Source: Arcuatula senhousia (taxonomy: Eukaryota; Mollusca; Bivalvia; Mytilida; Mytilidae). From it: a stretch of DNA of 64,000 bases. Under the pieces are notes generated by a model. That model was not told the origin of the DNA and did not search any database. It saw only the letters and a program-made list of their open reading frames with translations. Each line of letters begins with the position of its first letter. Position 1 is the first letter of the stretch. This document shows, in pieces, positions 23,501 to 37,200 of the stretch. The stretch is taken from assembly GCA_963971305.1 (NCBI GenBank), contig OZ020308.1, positions 25,883,275-25,947,274 of the forward strand, given 5' to 3'. The translations under genes were made by a program, and so were the position numbers.

Positions 23501-26500
23501 TTTATTTTATTGACACTATTTAACAAAAAGCAGCTACTTCAATTTAACATAAAGAAAGAATATGTCAAAAAGATATACTGTATATCGGGAAATTTTCATG
23601 AGGTTCTAATTTTTGCTATATTCACAACCATTACTCTATCGTGAAATTTAGAACCCCCGTAAAATAGAATCAAAATAAAGGACAAGGTACACTAAGGTCC
23701 GTATTTGAACTTCTCTTAGACTGAGAAATAGAGAACTGATCTAGAGAAAAGTCATTTTGTTATTTATTAAGTCGAATGAATGAAGAAGATAAAACAACTA
23801 AATTTGTAAGAATTTTTTTACCATATATATTTGAAATTGCTTGTGAAACATGGTGAATAAGCATGATTTCTTTCAAATTCACAGAAAATGGACAATATTT
23901 GTGTAAAATTTTTGCCAGCGACTACTTAGACCACAGTTATTATTTATGAACTTTAATATGCACCATAAAATGATTATAAATCAGACGAGAAATCCATGGT
24001 CTAGGTTGTCGCTCATCATTGAAAATAACAAAGTAAGCATGAAAAACAGCATTTTTCAAAGATTTTGTTACTTTTGCACTACTTTAGGCCTCTATACAAT
24101 TTAAATTAAAGTAGATGATTGAAAATGTTTACCATTGTCAACAAGTTTAATCATCTAACTTGAAACCTTAATGATATTTAAATTATTTACTTAGGATTTG
24201 TTTTTCTTTATATCAGGGGGACCAAATATGGCCCTTACTGTACCTTGTCCTTGGTATTTGGAATATTATTAAATCATGATAATAAATTTCTGTGTATATA
24301 ACAACTTGGTCATTTGGTATGAAAATCGCGAAATTTGCACACCGCGAAAATTACACGCTTTACGGTAATGCCCCATCTTGCAACATTTTGGACAGACAGA
24401 TGGTTGAATAAAGGGACAGATTAACAGACCTGATCACTGTATGCCCCCTACTTTGTAGCTGGGGCTTAAAAAAGTGAACTACAGCTTTAAGGAAAGGAGG
24501 ACAAACACCTTAATTGTTGAAGTGAAAACATACTACATGTAATATCATCTTTATATGATTTTAAGCAAACTATAATAAAAAAGGGTTAATTTCAAGCTTT
24601 ATAGATACATGTATATTTATTTTAACAAATTTGAGCATGTGGTTATGCCTACAAGATACACATCCTGTAGCTATATCCACTTGGAAGCTAAATTTAAAAA
24701 AAAGTCCAACCATTTATCTGGTCAATGACAGGTCCTGGTTTATAATTATGTACATGTAATTGCATACAATTTTTTGGATTTAAGGGGGCTCAAGGGTCTA
24801 AATTTGAAATTATATATTTTTCTGTAATTTGGCACATTTATAGTCTTTTGTGTATGGATCGAAAATATGCAATCAAAAATGGGGGTCACCGTTCATTTAA
24901 ACCCGCTATTAAGGTTCTCAAAATAGGGTATTTCCCATCTATTTTATATAGATTATATAGGTAAAATGATAATTTAAAGCTTAAAAATGACATAGAAAAA
25001 AATCTAAACAACAGAATTTCTTCAAAGGACATGGTACGGTAAGAGCCATTTTGGCCCCCTATTTTATGAAAAAATAAATCTTACGTAATTTATTAAAATG
25101 CACTTTGTATATGGAGTAAGATGGATCAAATTTATGAGTATGCTTTCAATTTTCAATAATTGTTTCGATTTTCAATTTTATAGAGACAGAGTAAAATCAA
25201 CAAAATCGAGAAAAAAATACTGATTTTTAGAGCTTACATTGTTATTTTCAAAGGCATCCGCCTACGTGAACCAGAGATTTCTTAACTGATTTAGACTTTA
25301 ATTGAGGTCAGTTTTAAAATTAATTTACAAAATGTCTGGGTCAAGAAGGCGGAGGCATCCAAAAATTGAAAAAATGACCCAAAATTCGTCCATTTTCAGC
25401 CAATTTGACAGGAATCTTACATATTTGGTTTGTTTTGACATCCTATTTTTCACCAATGTCAGATGCTACTCTTAAAAAAATTATAGAACAAGTTTGTTCA
25501 TTCACTTGAACTTCTAAATAGCATAAGAAATCTTTTCCTTATCAACTTTGTAATTTTGAATCATAGAGGGGGCCAAATATGGGCCTTGGTGTACCTTGTC
25601 CTTTGCAAAGAATGTTGTTTTAATGCATTCTTCAGATTGAATAAATAAAAAATGGGGGTCACCGTGCAAATAAAAAAATGAAATAAAAAAAAACTGTTCG
25701 AATTTTGGCATTTTTTCACACAAAATATAAAGAAAATGAGGATTTCAATGTAAAACATGGCATACAGAAAGAACTGAACTATAGAATTTCTTCAAATGTG
25801 CACAGAAGGTGTGTTGTTTAATGAAATCAGTGACGATGCTACAGACATTGGGTGGATTTACCGATACAATACTGCTGCGCAAAAAATATGCGCAAATTTA
25901 GACCCGCGAGCCTCCTTAAACAGATTTACATTACTTTGAATGAAATATTATAGAACCAACACTTAACATGAATATTTAAAGGAAAAGCTACCATTCAACT
26001 TTTCCTTTCTATTGCTACAGGAGAGAACCACCACCTGGGAGAGTTGTTGCCCTTTTGGTGGAGGAATACATGACATTCTTAGAAAGTAGACCTGGCTTTG
26101 TAGTGGACTCAGGGTCAGATGTACGTTATTTTATCCAATTATAGTTTGTATTATATTTATATTAAAGTGCACAGTTTGCGCTAACTGTTCATGTGTTTTT
26201 CCAGAAGCAACGCTAGACAATAATGCAATGTGGAATAAGTGTACATGACACAACCTGCATAAACAAGCAGCAATTTTAAAAATCCACATTGGGAAACATC
26301 CAACAGTTTTCAATGTGAACAGTGGTGGCTGATCACCGTCTTGAATTGACCTTAGATTAAAAATATTATGTGTAAGATTGAAATAAAATCCTAAAATTAT
26401 CAGCCAAATTGAGTTCATTTAGTTTTGTGACCAATGTGACCCATCTTCACACTAAATAATATTTTATTTCTATCATCCACAAGATGCAGTAAACTAATTG

Positions 26501-29500
26501 AAAGTTTTCAGAAAGTTTAATTTATCAAACCAGTCTTTACATGTGAAAAAGCATTCATAGGAAAATATGAAATTTTATGGAAAGTTTGGTAGTAAAGAAA
26601 AAGTACCTCCTGACCTCTGCCCCCACGCATAATCTGGAACAGCCCTAATACTTTTCATAGAATAAGCACTGGAAGTCCCTATCTTGTGTTTATGGAAAAA
26701 AAATTTTCTGGTCTATAAGTAGTTGTAGAGGTATGGCCATGAAATTGAATATAAAAAGAAAGATATGAAAAATGAAATCAAATGAAAACAAATATTGATC
26801 ATATTGATTTTAAATTATTATATTTGAAAGTTTATTTCTTTTAATGCTTCTGAATACGGTTTAAAATCATGTTTTATCTAACTGCTTTGTTAATCATCAA
26901 TGAGATATGTCATTTTCAAAAAGTAATACACATTAAGATATTTTTGAATATACATGTATCTTCCTTTGATCATAACAGTGAAGTTTTGATATGGGAACCT
27001 AGAACTTATGTTCAGTTTTTATATTGACAGTTTTGATTTATTTTGTTTGAAAGATCTAATGTAAAAAATCTGAAGATTTTGAATCTTTAGCTAGAAAATG
27101 GTCAAAAAGGTTGGAGATTTTTATTTGCCATTTCAAATTGCAGTTCATTGCTAATTGAGGGGACAGACATATGCCAAAACTACTTGGCTTTATTGATTAA
27201 ACTTTAACTGTTTATAGCGAGCTACTCGCAAGCGGAGAGCTCTACGGTATTTGTTTCCGCGAGAAATTTGCTAATGCTGATTTAGATTTTTTATGGTCCG
27301 GAAAGGGTTATTATTTTTACAGGACCAGAGTGAATGTTAAAATAATTTATAAGACAAGAAATAATGCTTAAAAAAATAATAAATTGCGCTTTTTACAAGA
27401 AAATAAAATTCTTAAAATAATAAATACACATGAGCTGCTCGTTTCGTCTTGGTTATATGCACGTACGAAACTAACGTGTCTCGAAGCTTAATCGCCCCAT
27501 ACCATCTCGCCCCCAAAAAGCAAATGGAAATATTGGAAATTAAATGATAGCGATAGCCCTGAATGTCGACATTCCGAAAAAGATCAGAACAAAACTAGCA
27601 GATAAAAGAAGAAAACCCAACAAAAATGATGTAAAATACACCATTTGATTGCATTGATTATGATCATCATTATATAAACAAAACGTAGTCCCTTTTAGCT
27701 ATGCTCGCATTTAGGCAATGCCTACTCCATATTAGAATTATCAGGTCAATTACCACATTAAATGTCTTGCTAATTTTCACAGACCAAAAATACTGGAAAT
27801 GTTTTATGGCTGAACAATTGTCACAAAATTTGAAGATTTTGACTCCCTGTATGAAATTTTATTTATCATATTTTTTTTTACAGGCACACAATGATGAAGT
27901 GGCTGCCTTTGTTGATAAAGTGGCCAAGCTTCTACAGAAACGACACCCGGAAGTCTCAAAATTAATTACAGACAAATTTGTACCAGTTAAAGGTAAAGCC
28001 ATGAAAAAGTCTTAGATTAACAATTTTAACTGAAATACAATTAACAAATATAGGATTTTATTTACACTTCTCTTCAATATGCTACAGTCAGAAATGATTT
28101 AATAGTTATAATTAGATAGTTTGATCACTAAATTCTTTAAATTTGGGTTATTAATCACTAAATTCTTTAAATTTGGGTTATTCAATCATAATGATTTACT
28201 GTTTAGTCATGCCTATATCAATCCAGGATAAAATTTTTGGCATCTGCTATGAAATGTCTGAACATAAATTTTACGTACATCAGCAGTGTGTGTAAGAAAA
28301 TTTCTGTCAAGCTTTCTCTTGTACTTGAGAATGATGCCATTTTCATGCTTGTTAGACTTCAGGTTCTATTATCTTTGGGGTTGCTAGGGGCATAGATGTG
28401 TCCCATGGACCAATTCATCCATTTTTCATAATTGATCGGGGGTGTAAGAAAAAAATGTCACACAAGTTAAAAAAAATCTTTTATTACTTTCCTGAATCAT
28501 ATTAAAGAATGTGGTAAATATCACTATTTTTCTTTTTCTTAACAGAAAAGATCGTTGCCACAGAGACTGGTGGATATGCTCTTTTAACAGAAGGTCTCAT
28601 GACCTTGATTCGACCAATGATAAGAAGTCTTTTTGTTAGTGAGTATTAAGCTTTCATTAAGATGGGTTTCTTTTCCAAATAAGGAATTACATTGTAAGTG
28701 GCAAAATAGTATAGTTTGTTGATTTTTAAATCATACTAGTATGTATTTATAGCTAGTCAGCCTGGATGGCTAATCCGACTTATTTTCATGAGTGTTTAAT
28801 TTTCGCGAAGAACATCAATTAGCAAAAACAAATTGTCCCAAACAATTCATATTTCACAGTAAGATATAATTGATTAAACAATGAATCACAAGTATAAATA
28901 GCCACAAAATTGCCTCCATCAATAAAGCGTGAAATAAAGTAGCCACAAAACACAAAAATAAGTTGATTAACAGTAGTTCAGATCGTTGCTTTCAATTCCA
29001 TACTTAACCAAATAGTCTCAGACACTGATTTGAATACTTATATATTTATTACTAGTAAATTACCACTGCAGTTGAGAGTTCATGTCTTGCTATGAAATTT
29101 ACAAAAAAATATTGCACTTAAAGAAAATCTTATATTAAAGAGCATTTTATTGTCCAAATCAAAAAGTAAAAATATTATAATAACAAAGTTTATAACATTT
29201 ATAACAACAACAAATGAAATATTCTAAAATCATGTTTATTATATTACTGGTATATAAAGGACAAGATATGATAAGGGTTGTTTTTGACCCTTTTTTCAAA
29301 ACTGACAAATTTCTTAGAAACATTAATATTACTACTCTGAGGTGGTGATTTTAAAATAATTTGTATGTTTCAACTGTATAATTTATCAGTTTTCTTCTCA
29401 GTGGTGGGCTAAATATGTTGGCAAAGTGATTTTTTCTCCAAAAAGCTCGAAATATGGTAAATTTTCATATGTTTTTAATTAAAAAAGTATGAGCGGACCT

Positions 29501-31230
29501 GTGACCCACAAACTTATTTTAACTGTGGATGTAGCATCACTATACCAATGTTTGCTGAAAATATTTGTGTGGATCACAGGTCCGCTCATATTTATTTTAC
29601 ACAAAAACTGAATAAATTTTATCCATTTTGAGCCTATTTTGTCATATTGCATTGAATTGACCGTATTTGCACATGCATATTCTGAAAATAGATTTCATTT
29701 TACAAAAATCAATGACTCTCCCATGTACTATGACCTCTTAACTGCAAAAGCCCACAATAACTATGGAATATTCCTAATTTGAAAAATATGCAAATATTAG
29801 GGGGCCAAATTGTGCTTCTTATCATATCTTGTCCTTTGTTTTTCAGCAGAAGAATTTTGACTTGCATAGAATATATTTAAAATAGCTATGTTCTATAGAA
29901 ATAATGATTTATTTTAAAAATAGATGTTTGTTCTATAAATAGCATATCTAAAGATGGACACCTTGTTGTATATATGGGACCAGTACATGATAGGAGTTGA
30001 CACCCCAGGGTTTAACAACGAATGGTTGACCATCGTCACAGTCACATTACTGGGGCTGGTTAAGGAGAAACTTAAAGATGCCAATTCAGTAAGTATTTAT
30101 TCAGCCAGCCAACAAAATCAGCCAGTGCCATGGTTTTTATTTGTCAGCCATTTGTTGAGATACAAAGCTGAAATTTAAAACGGTGATGTTGTTTCATCTG
30201 AAGATGTGCACATAAATACTGTGGTTTCATTATTATTCGTGGGGTGTCAATTTTCGTGGTTTTCGAGGGTGGCCTTTACCCACAAAAATTGATGCCCCAC
30301 AAAAAGGGAATTGAACATTGATCTATATGCTGCAGTCTTCAAAACCAGGAATTTAAGAGTCCATGATGTTTTTTCGTCAAACCACGAAAATTGATACCCA
30401 CAAAAATAAATGAATCCACAGTAACTCATGCAAATCCATCAAATAATTTTAGAATAACTTAGAATTTAGAAACTTTACAGAATACAAAGTAATAAGGTGG
30501 GTGTCAACAATGCTATTTGTTTCCTTATACTGAATATAATATGCATATTTCAATGAGTAATCTCTCATCAGCAGGATTTGAAGGCTAAAAACCAAAAGTG
30601 TCAAAGAGATATATGGACTCTTCACTAAAACTTCAAACAAGGAAGCCAAAATCAGCCAATTAAACAGGGCTTTTCCTGACTGTGCTATTGTGACACCATT
30701 AAAGGAATAAAGATCATTTATAAACTAAAGGTCAATCAAAATGATTATTGTAGTTTAAATAATTTGTATTCATGGCAATCAAGCCACACAAGTGATGAAA
30801 AAAACTGCTAAACATTTTCTAAATGGTATCTTTAATGCAATCTCATGTTATCCAAAACAAATAGCACTGGATCAATCTGAAATTTTACATAAAAGGTGTG
30901 TATTTTCACTTTTGAGATGATTTTCTATGAAAAATGATTCTAATATTATGTTGAAATTAGTCGAATTAGTCAAGAAATTGATGGTGTTAATCCTGAAACA
31001 TTGCCCCAACATGGTTTCTCTACTTTGTATGATTCATAATGTCTTTATTGTTGCAGATCAAGCTAAAATATAGGTTGAATTTAACCACAATTACTTGATT
31101 TATTTTCTAGCCAGCACACATGGAGAAGATATTAAAGTATGAGAGCAGCAAACTTACAGTTCCACAGTTTCAGTACGAGGTAATTATACCCCCCGCAAAC
31201 AAAGTTTGGGGGGGTATATAGGAATCACCC

Positions 31231-31277
<47 letters not shown>

Positions 31278-34200
31278 CCGTCTGTCCACATACCTCGTAA
31301 GCGCAACTCCTCCTAAACCCCTTGATGGATTTTGATGAAACTTTACACAAAGGATGTACACCAAATGGAGATGTGCATGAAGAATTTTGGTTGCTATCAG
31401 ATATCATTCAAGGGAGATAATTGGACTTAGACTTTTTAAACTTGATGTTCAATGGGAGACCTCGTAAGCGCAACTCCTCCTAAACCGCTTGATGGATTTT
31501 GATGACACTTTACATGAAGGATGTACACTATATGGAGATGTGCATGAAGAATTTTGGTTGCTGTTGGATATCATTCAAGGGAGATAATTGGACTTAGACA
31601 TTTTAAACTTGGTGTTCAATGGGAGACCTTGTAAGCGCAACTTCTCCTAAACCGCTTAATGGATTTTGATGAAACTTTACACAAATGATGTACACCATAT
31701 GGAGATGTGCATGAAAAATTTTGGTTGCTGTCGGATATCATTCAAGGGAGATAATTGGACTTAGACTTTTTAAACTTGGTGTTCAATGGGAGAGCTCGTA
31801 AGCGCAACTCCTCCTAAACCGCTTGATGGATTTTGATGGCATTTTACATGAAGGATGTACAATATATGGAGATGTGCATGAAGAATTTTGGTTGCAGTCG
31901 GATATCATTCAAGGGAGATAATTGGACTTAGAATTGTTAAAGCGGGGGGTATCCTCCGTGAGCTCGCTCACAGTATTCCTTGTTTATATTAGCCTTATTG
32001 AGAGTCTAACCATGCAGAATTTTAACTGAAAAATTGTATTGCTGATGTAAACTTTATTGTACCAGGTTAAGTGGTAGAATTTTGAAATTAAGGTGCTCTA
32101 GTGCAGGCAACCTATATTTTTTTATCATTGAGTGTTTTCGATTGCTTTCCCCAGTAACTGAAGTATCAAATGGACACTATTTTGTGATTACTCAAGTAAC
32201 ATTCTAGAGTAACCGATGTTCAGGGCCCCATTCTAGCACATGTCAATATTGATAGTTGATTGCTAGACATTATCACATCCGTAACATAGTAACTGGAGCA
32301 CTACCCTTCCTCAGGCTAAGGTAACCTTTTTTCTTTCTTATATATTTAAGATTGATTTTGGTACTGTGGTTTCATAATTATTTGTGGGGTATCAATTTTC
32401 GTGGTTTTTGTGGGTGGCTTTGACCCACAAAATTTTATACCCCACAAAAAAGGAAATTTAACATTGATCTGTATGCTGGAGACTTCAGAACCATGTATTT
32501 AAGATTCCATGAAATTGTCCTTTTTTAACAAACCACGAAAATTGGTACCCACGAAAATAAATGAATCCACAGTACATTTAATATTGATTTTGGTAATACC
32601 TTTATTTATTTTTCAGATCAAACTCCACTACTATAAGGACTTGTTTTCTTTGTTGACTAAAGATCAGAAAGCTGCCATGCCTATTTTAGATCCCACACAA
32701 GGTAAAAAGCTACCATGCCTATTTTAGATCCAACACAAGGTAAAAAGCTGTCATGCATATTTGAGGACTAACCCATGTGAAAAGGAGAAGCTCTTCTAGG
32801 CCATATACAAAATAGAAATACTAAATCTATTCAAGACCAAACATAAAGTAAATAACTGTGAAGTCTACTTTAGACCTAACTTAAAAATGAAAAAAGCTAT
32901 TTAAGACCCTTAGCTTAATATCAATGTTTATTTTAGACCTATCTCAAAATAAAAAAAAGATTCAAGGTCTATTTTAGAACCAATAGGGTTTAGAAGCTAG
33001 GATGTGTATTTAAAAAACAACAAAAGGTAAAATATTGTGCAGACCTCAATGGAAATAATTAAGGAGCATTCAAATTTCCTGTAATTAAAAAAAAAAAAAA
33101 TGAAATAATAAATTCAAGTGGTTTACAAAGAAATTGAAATTTTAATGTATTACCAGTTATAAAAAAACTTTAAGTTCACAAAACAATTTTACGTACAAAC
33201 CAACAAACATAAACTCAAAATAAAATCATAGAATAATCCACCTTTAATTCATATGGTTCGCTTCTTTACAGCTCAACATCCTCCCTGGAGACATTGGTAC
33301 AATGATGTTATACCCCCGCACACAAAACCTCAGGACAGAAGGAAGGCCAGGGAAGAGAGGGAAGCTGAGAGAGAAAGGTAATATTGCTAAACACTAGGGT
33401 TAATTTAGTCAATGTTTGTTTGTCTATGATAGCAGTGAAACAATTGCTGACTGAAGGAATCAAGCAACATGCTTGCATTGGTTTAGATTGAATAGTTTAT
33501 CCTGTGTTTTCAAATAAGTAATAGAGAAGTATTTGTTATTTTGCATGATTTTTTTTGCACTTTGATAACAAAGTTCATTGCAATTTGTTCAGCACTTCAT
33601 GAAGTAGCCTTTTGGTTTTTGCTGATATCGTTATATACTTCATACATTGAAATGTGTTGTATTATCTTTCTTCTTTCTGTTTACAAAACAAAAAGACATA
33701 GACAATATTGTTTTTGGTATGTCTAATCTTATAATTATTAAAACCATATACTGGTAGTCAATATGCAACATTTTATGTATGCAAAGTAGCTGTTTGCATT
33801 CAAAAGTGTATGAACTTTGATAATTTACACTTATTTAAAATTTCCTTTGCAGACAACTTCAACAACAGAAAGATGTAGAAACTGCCAGGAAAGAACAGGA
33901 TCAGAGAGACAGAAGGTCTGTATATAATATAACCTTAAACATGCATGTCACAAATGATCTCTACTATTTATCTTCATATACCGTAGTCATGAACTGTGTG
34001 TTTTGTCTGGCCTGCAAAGGTGTTACTTTACCAGCAGCGGCGGCAGCCGCGGTGGTGTTTACTTTTTGGAAAAGTTTTATGAGCACCTCCATATCTCAAG
34101 AACTATAAGTCCTAGGTTGATGAAACTTGGTATGCATATGCCCCATTAGTAGCTTAGTACAGTTGCATCCCCATCTTTTGACATTGACCTTGATTTTCTG

Positions 34201-37200
34201 GTTGAGTGACTTTGACAATTTTCAATACATATAATAGCAATGGTAAAGTTTTGCAAGCACCTCCATATCTCAAGAACTATAAGTCCTAGGTTGATGAAAC
34301 TTGGTATGCATATACCCCAGTAGTAGCTTAGCACAGTTAAATCCTCATCCTTTGACCTTGACCTTGATTTTCCGGTTGAGTGACTTTGATTATTTTTATT
34401 GCATATATTTGCAATGTTTAAGTTCTATAAACATCTTTTGATCTCAGAAAATGAAAATCCATGTAAATTCAAAATATAGTGGAAGTAAGAAAGAATAATT
34501 GTTTCTGATGGTGCCGGCAGGCGAGACATACTTTAGTGTTAACTCTTGTTGTTAGTGAACTAAGATCAACTAAGTGAACACTTAAACAAAGTTGTGAAAG
34601 TCACTTGTCTAGTTATAAAGCACTGGTAACTACTAACCAAGATTTTTAAAATTGTGTATTTCACAAACCAATATTGTTATTGGGTGCATTTTTCTCTAAT
34701 TCTCCTGAAAAAAGAAACGAATTAAAAAGTATTTTTCTAACATATTTAGTAGCAGTGAAACAGGTATTTGTACCAAGGATTTTATTGATGAAAGGATCTC
34801 TTTACACCAACCAACTACTCTTTATCCATTGCTTAAATCTTTCTTAAGGTCATACAATACAGTTACAGAGGGAGATTATGATGTCGTAGTTGGATACATA
34901 TTGTAACGTCATGAAAATAGACACAAAAAAAGTCAGAAATCATTGAAAAATGGCTGTGTTTTTTTGCAAATAACTTAAAAATGAGCATGTTGACCCTTTC
35001 ATTTTTAAAAATGTCATTTTTAAAATTACAGAAATCCAACATCATGTTGAACAAACCTAAAAATGAATGTTTTCAAGTTTCCTGGTGATCTGTTTTTCAG
35101 TACATATATAGGCACTAAACCAACAAGTGCTAAATCTGAATCATTTAAACCTCCAGATAGAAAGTAAGCTCCACAAGACTGAAGCGTGCCTGGTTATAGG
35201 GGTGTGTTTAATCAACAATTGATATGTGCATAGGGGTGTGTTTAATCAACATTTGATATGTGTATAGGGGCATGTTTTAATTAACAATTTATATTTACAT
35301 GTTAGCTCCACAAAACTGAAGCTTGCCATGGCTGGTTATAGGGATTGGTTTAATTAACGATTAAAATTAACATCAGATTTGTAAAAATGTGCAAATAGGA
35401 CATTTGGTGAATTATGATGGAGTGTTTTAATCAACAAAATTTTTAAAAAATACACAGAAATGTGTATGTGTTTCAAGTTAACTGATTGGTGGCTGTAAGG
35501 GGTTAAGGGAGATTTGTTTAGCCAACTGTTTTGAAAAACTGTTTTTGGTACATTTTTTGTTCATGTGTGTTTTGTGTGGATGAATTTGTGACAATTGGTG
35601 AGGTGTCTTGTTATATGAATTACCCAAAAATTTGTTTCTCAGTTGAATGTATGCTGCTGGATGTTTTTGAATATTCAGTTAGTGTCAGAGAGTGTTTCAA
35701 CTAACAATTTTTAAAAAGGGGACTTACGAATTAGTTTTTTAGTTAAACCATTGATGTAACCTGTGTTTAGAAGAACACCTGTTTGACTGCTTTTAAGAAT
35801 GCAGTTTTTTACAGAAAGCTCCCATCCTAATTTATTTAGCATTATTGTATTATAAATTGAAATAATTAAAGATTTAATGTTTGTGAAATATCAAAAGTGT
35901 GAAATTTACATAAGATGGGACGCTAAATAATATTTCATGGCACAAATTAAATCAATATAAATAGAATTTTATTTTTTTTATATTAATGCATTGTGCTAAC
36001 TATAGTGTGCAACATCATGTAACAGATCTTTGGATTGATTTGAAGATAAATGCTATTCTTTTCATGTATTTTTTTTAATTGTGACAAGTGTTTATATTTC
36101 ATTTACACAGAAAAAGGTAAACATTGATTAAAGATTATTAAACTAATACCTTAAAGTATGTAAGTTCTTCACAGTTACTTCCCTTTTTCCTTGATTATTA
36201 CAGCATGCCTTTTTGTTTCGATTAATCATTTTCTTTTATTATTTAGAAGACCTTTGGTTTATTTTACTTCCCCAAAATTTAATGCCATCTTCACATTCCC
36301 TGCAGCCTTTTACAAATTATGTTATTGGTGTATGTTTAATTCAAATTCCTTATCCTATATATAACTTATCAATATTGCATAACTATGTTATTGCTGGTAC
36401 CCAAAATGTCTTTATAATTTATATACCATTACTTTATTTTTATGGCCCGACCATGTATGTGGATCAGCCATATAGTTTTACCCTTGTCTGTCCGTACCTC
36501 CGTAACACTTTGGTTAAGTTCTTGGTTAAGGTCCATTACTCTAATACTAGATGTCGGAGGTCAATGATAGTTCACCACTAGATGGGTCTTGGGTTGGGCT
36601 ACACCACCCACTAGAAATTAGGTCACTGTGACCTTTATTTTATGCATGAAAGACTTTGGTTAAGTTCTTGGTTAAGGTCCATTACTCAGATACTAGATGT
36701 TGGGGGTCAATGATATTTCACCACTAGATGGGTCTTGGGTGAGGTGACACCACCCACTAGAAATTATGTTACTGTGACCTATATTGACCCGCTCCGGCAC
36801 CAACACTTTTTGAGTTGGAGAATACATCAAAGCTTTAAATTATCCGTCTAAATTTCAAAATTGTCTAAACCCTAAGGTTCTTCCTACCCCAGACATAGGT
36901 TGATTATCTTAGTAATAAATTGGTTCCCCAGTTTGGTATTTTTGGTTATACTGTTCTATGCTCTTCATATTTATACAGTGTTTGGCATTTTCAATATTTT
37001 TGGTAGAGCGCCTCTGATGAGTCTTGAATAGACGAAACGCGCGTCAGGCGTAGCAAAATTTATTGTCTGGAACTTTGTTGTCATTTGTATTTACACATGA
37101 ATGACTTTGTTTAAGTTCTTTGTTAAGGTCCATTACTCAGATACTAGATGTTTTGGGTCAATGATATTTCACCACTAGATGGGTCTTGGGAAGGGCTACA

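Noticed and set aside
28118..28183. 31-bp sequence repeated twice in tandem (cactaaattctttaaatttg)
   Set aside because: A simple local duplication in intron 7 without further structure.
31170..31407. Minus-strand open frames with TDRQTDRQ repeats
   Set aside because: This is the (GTCT)n microsatellite translated; it is part of the element at 31187-31982.
36110..36120. Possible 6-nt microexon (acacag|aaaaag|gtaaac) in intron 14
   Set aside because: Phase-neutral and splice-like, but far too short to support without transcript data.
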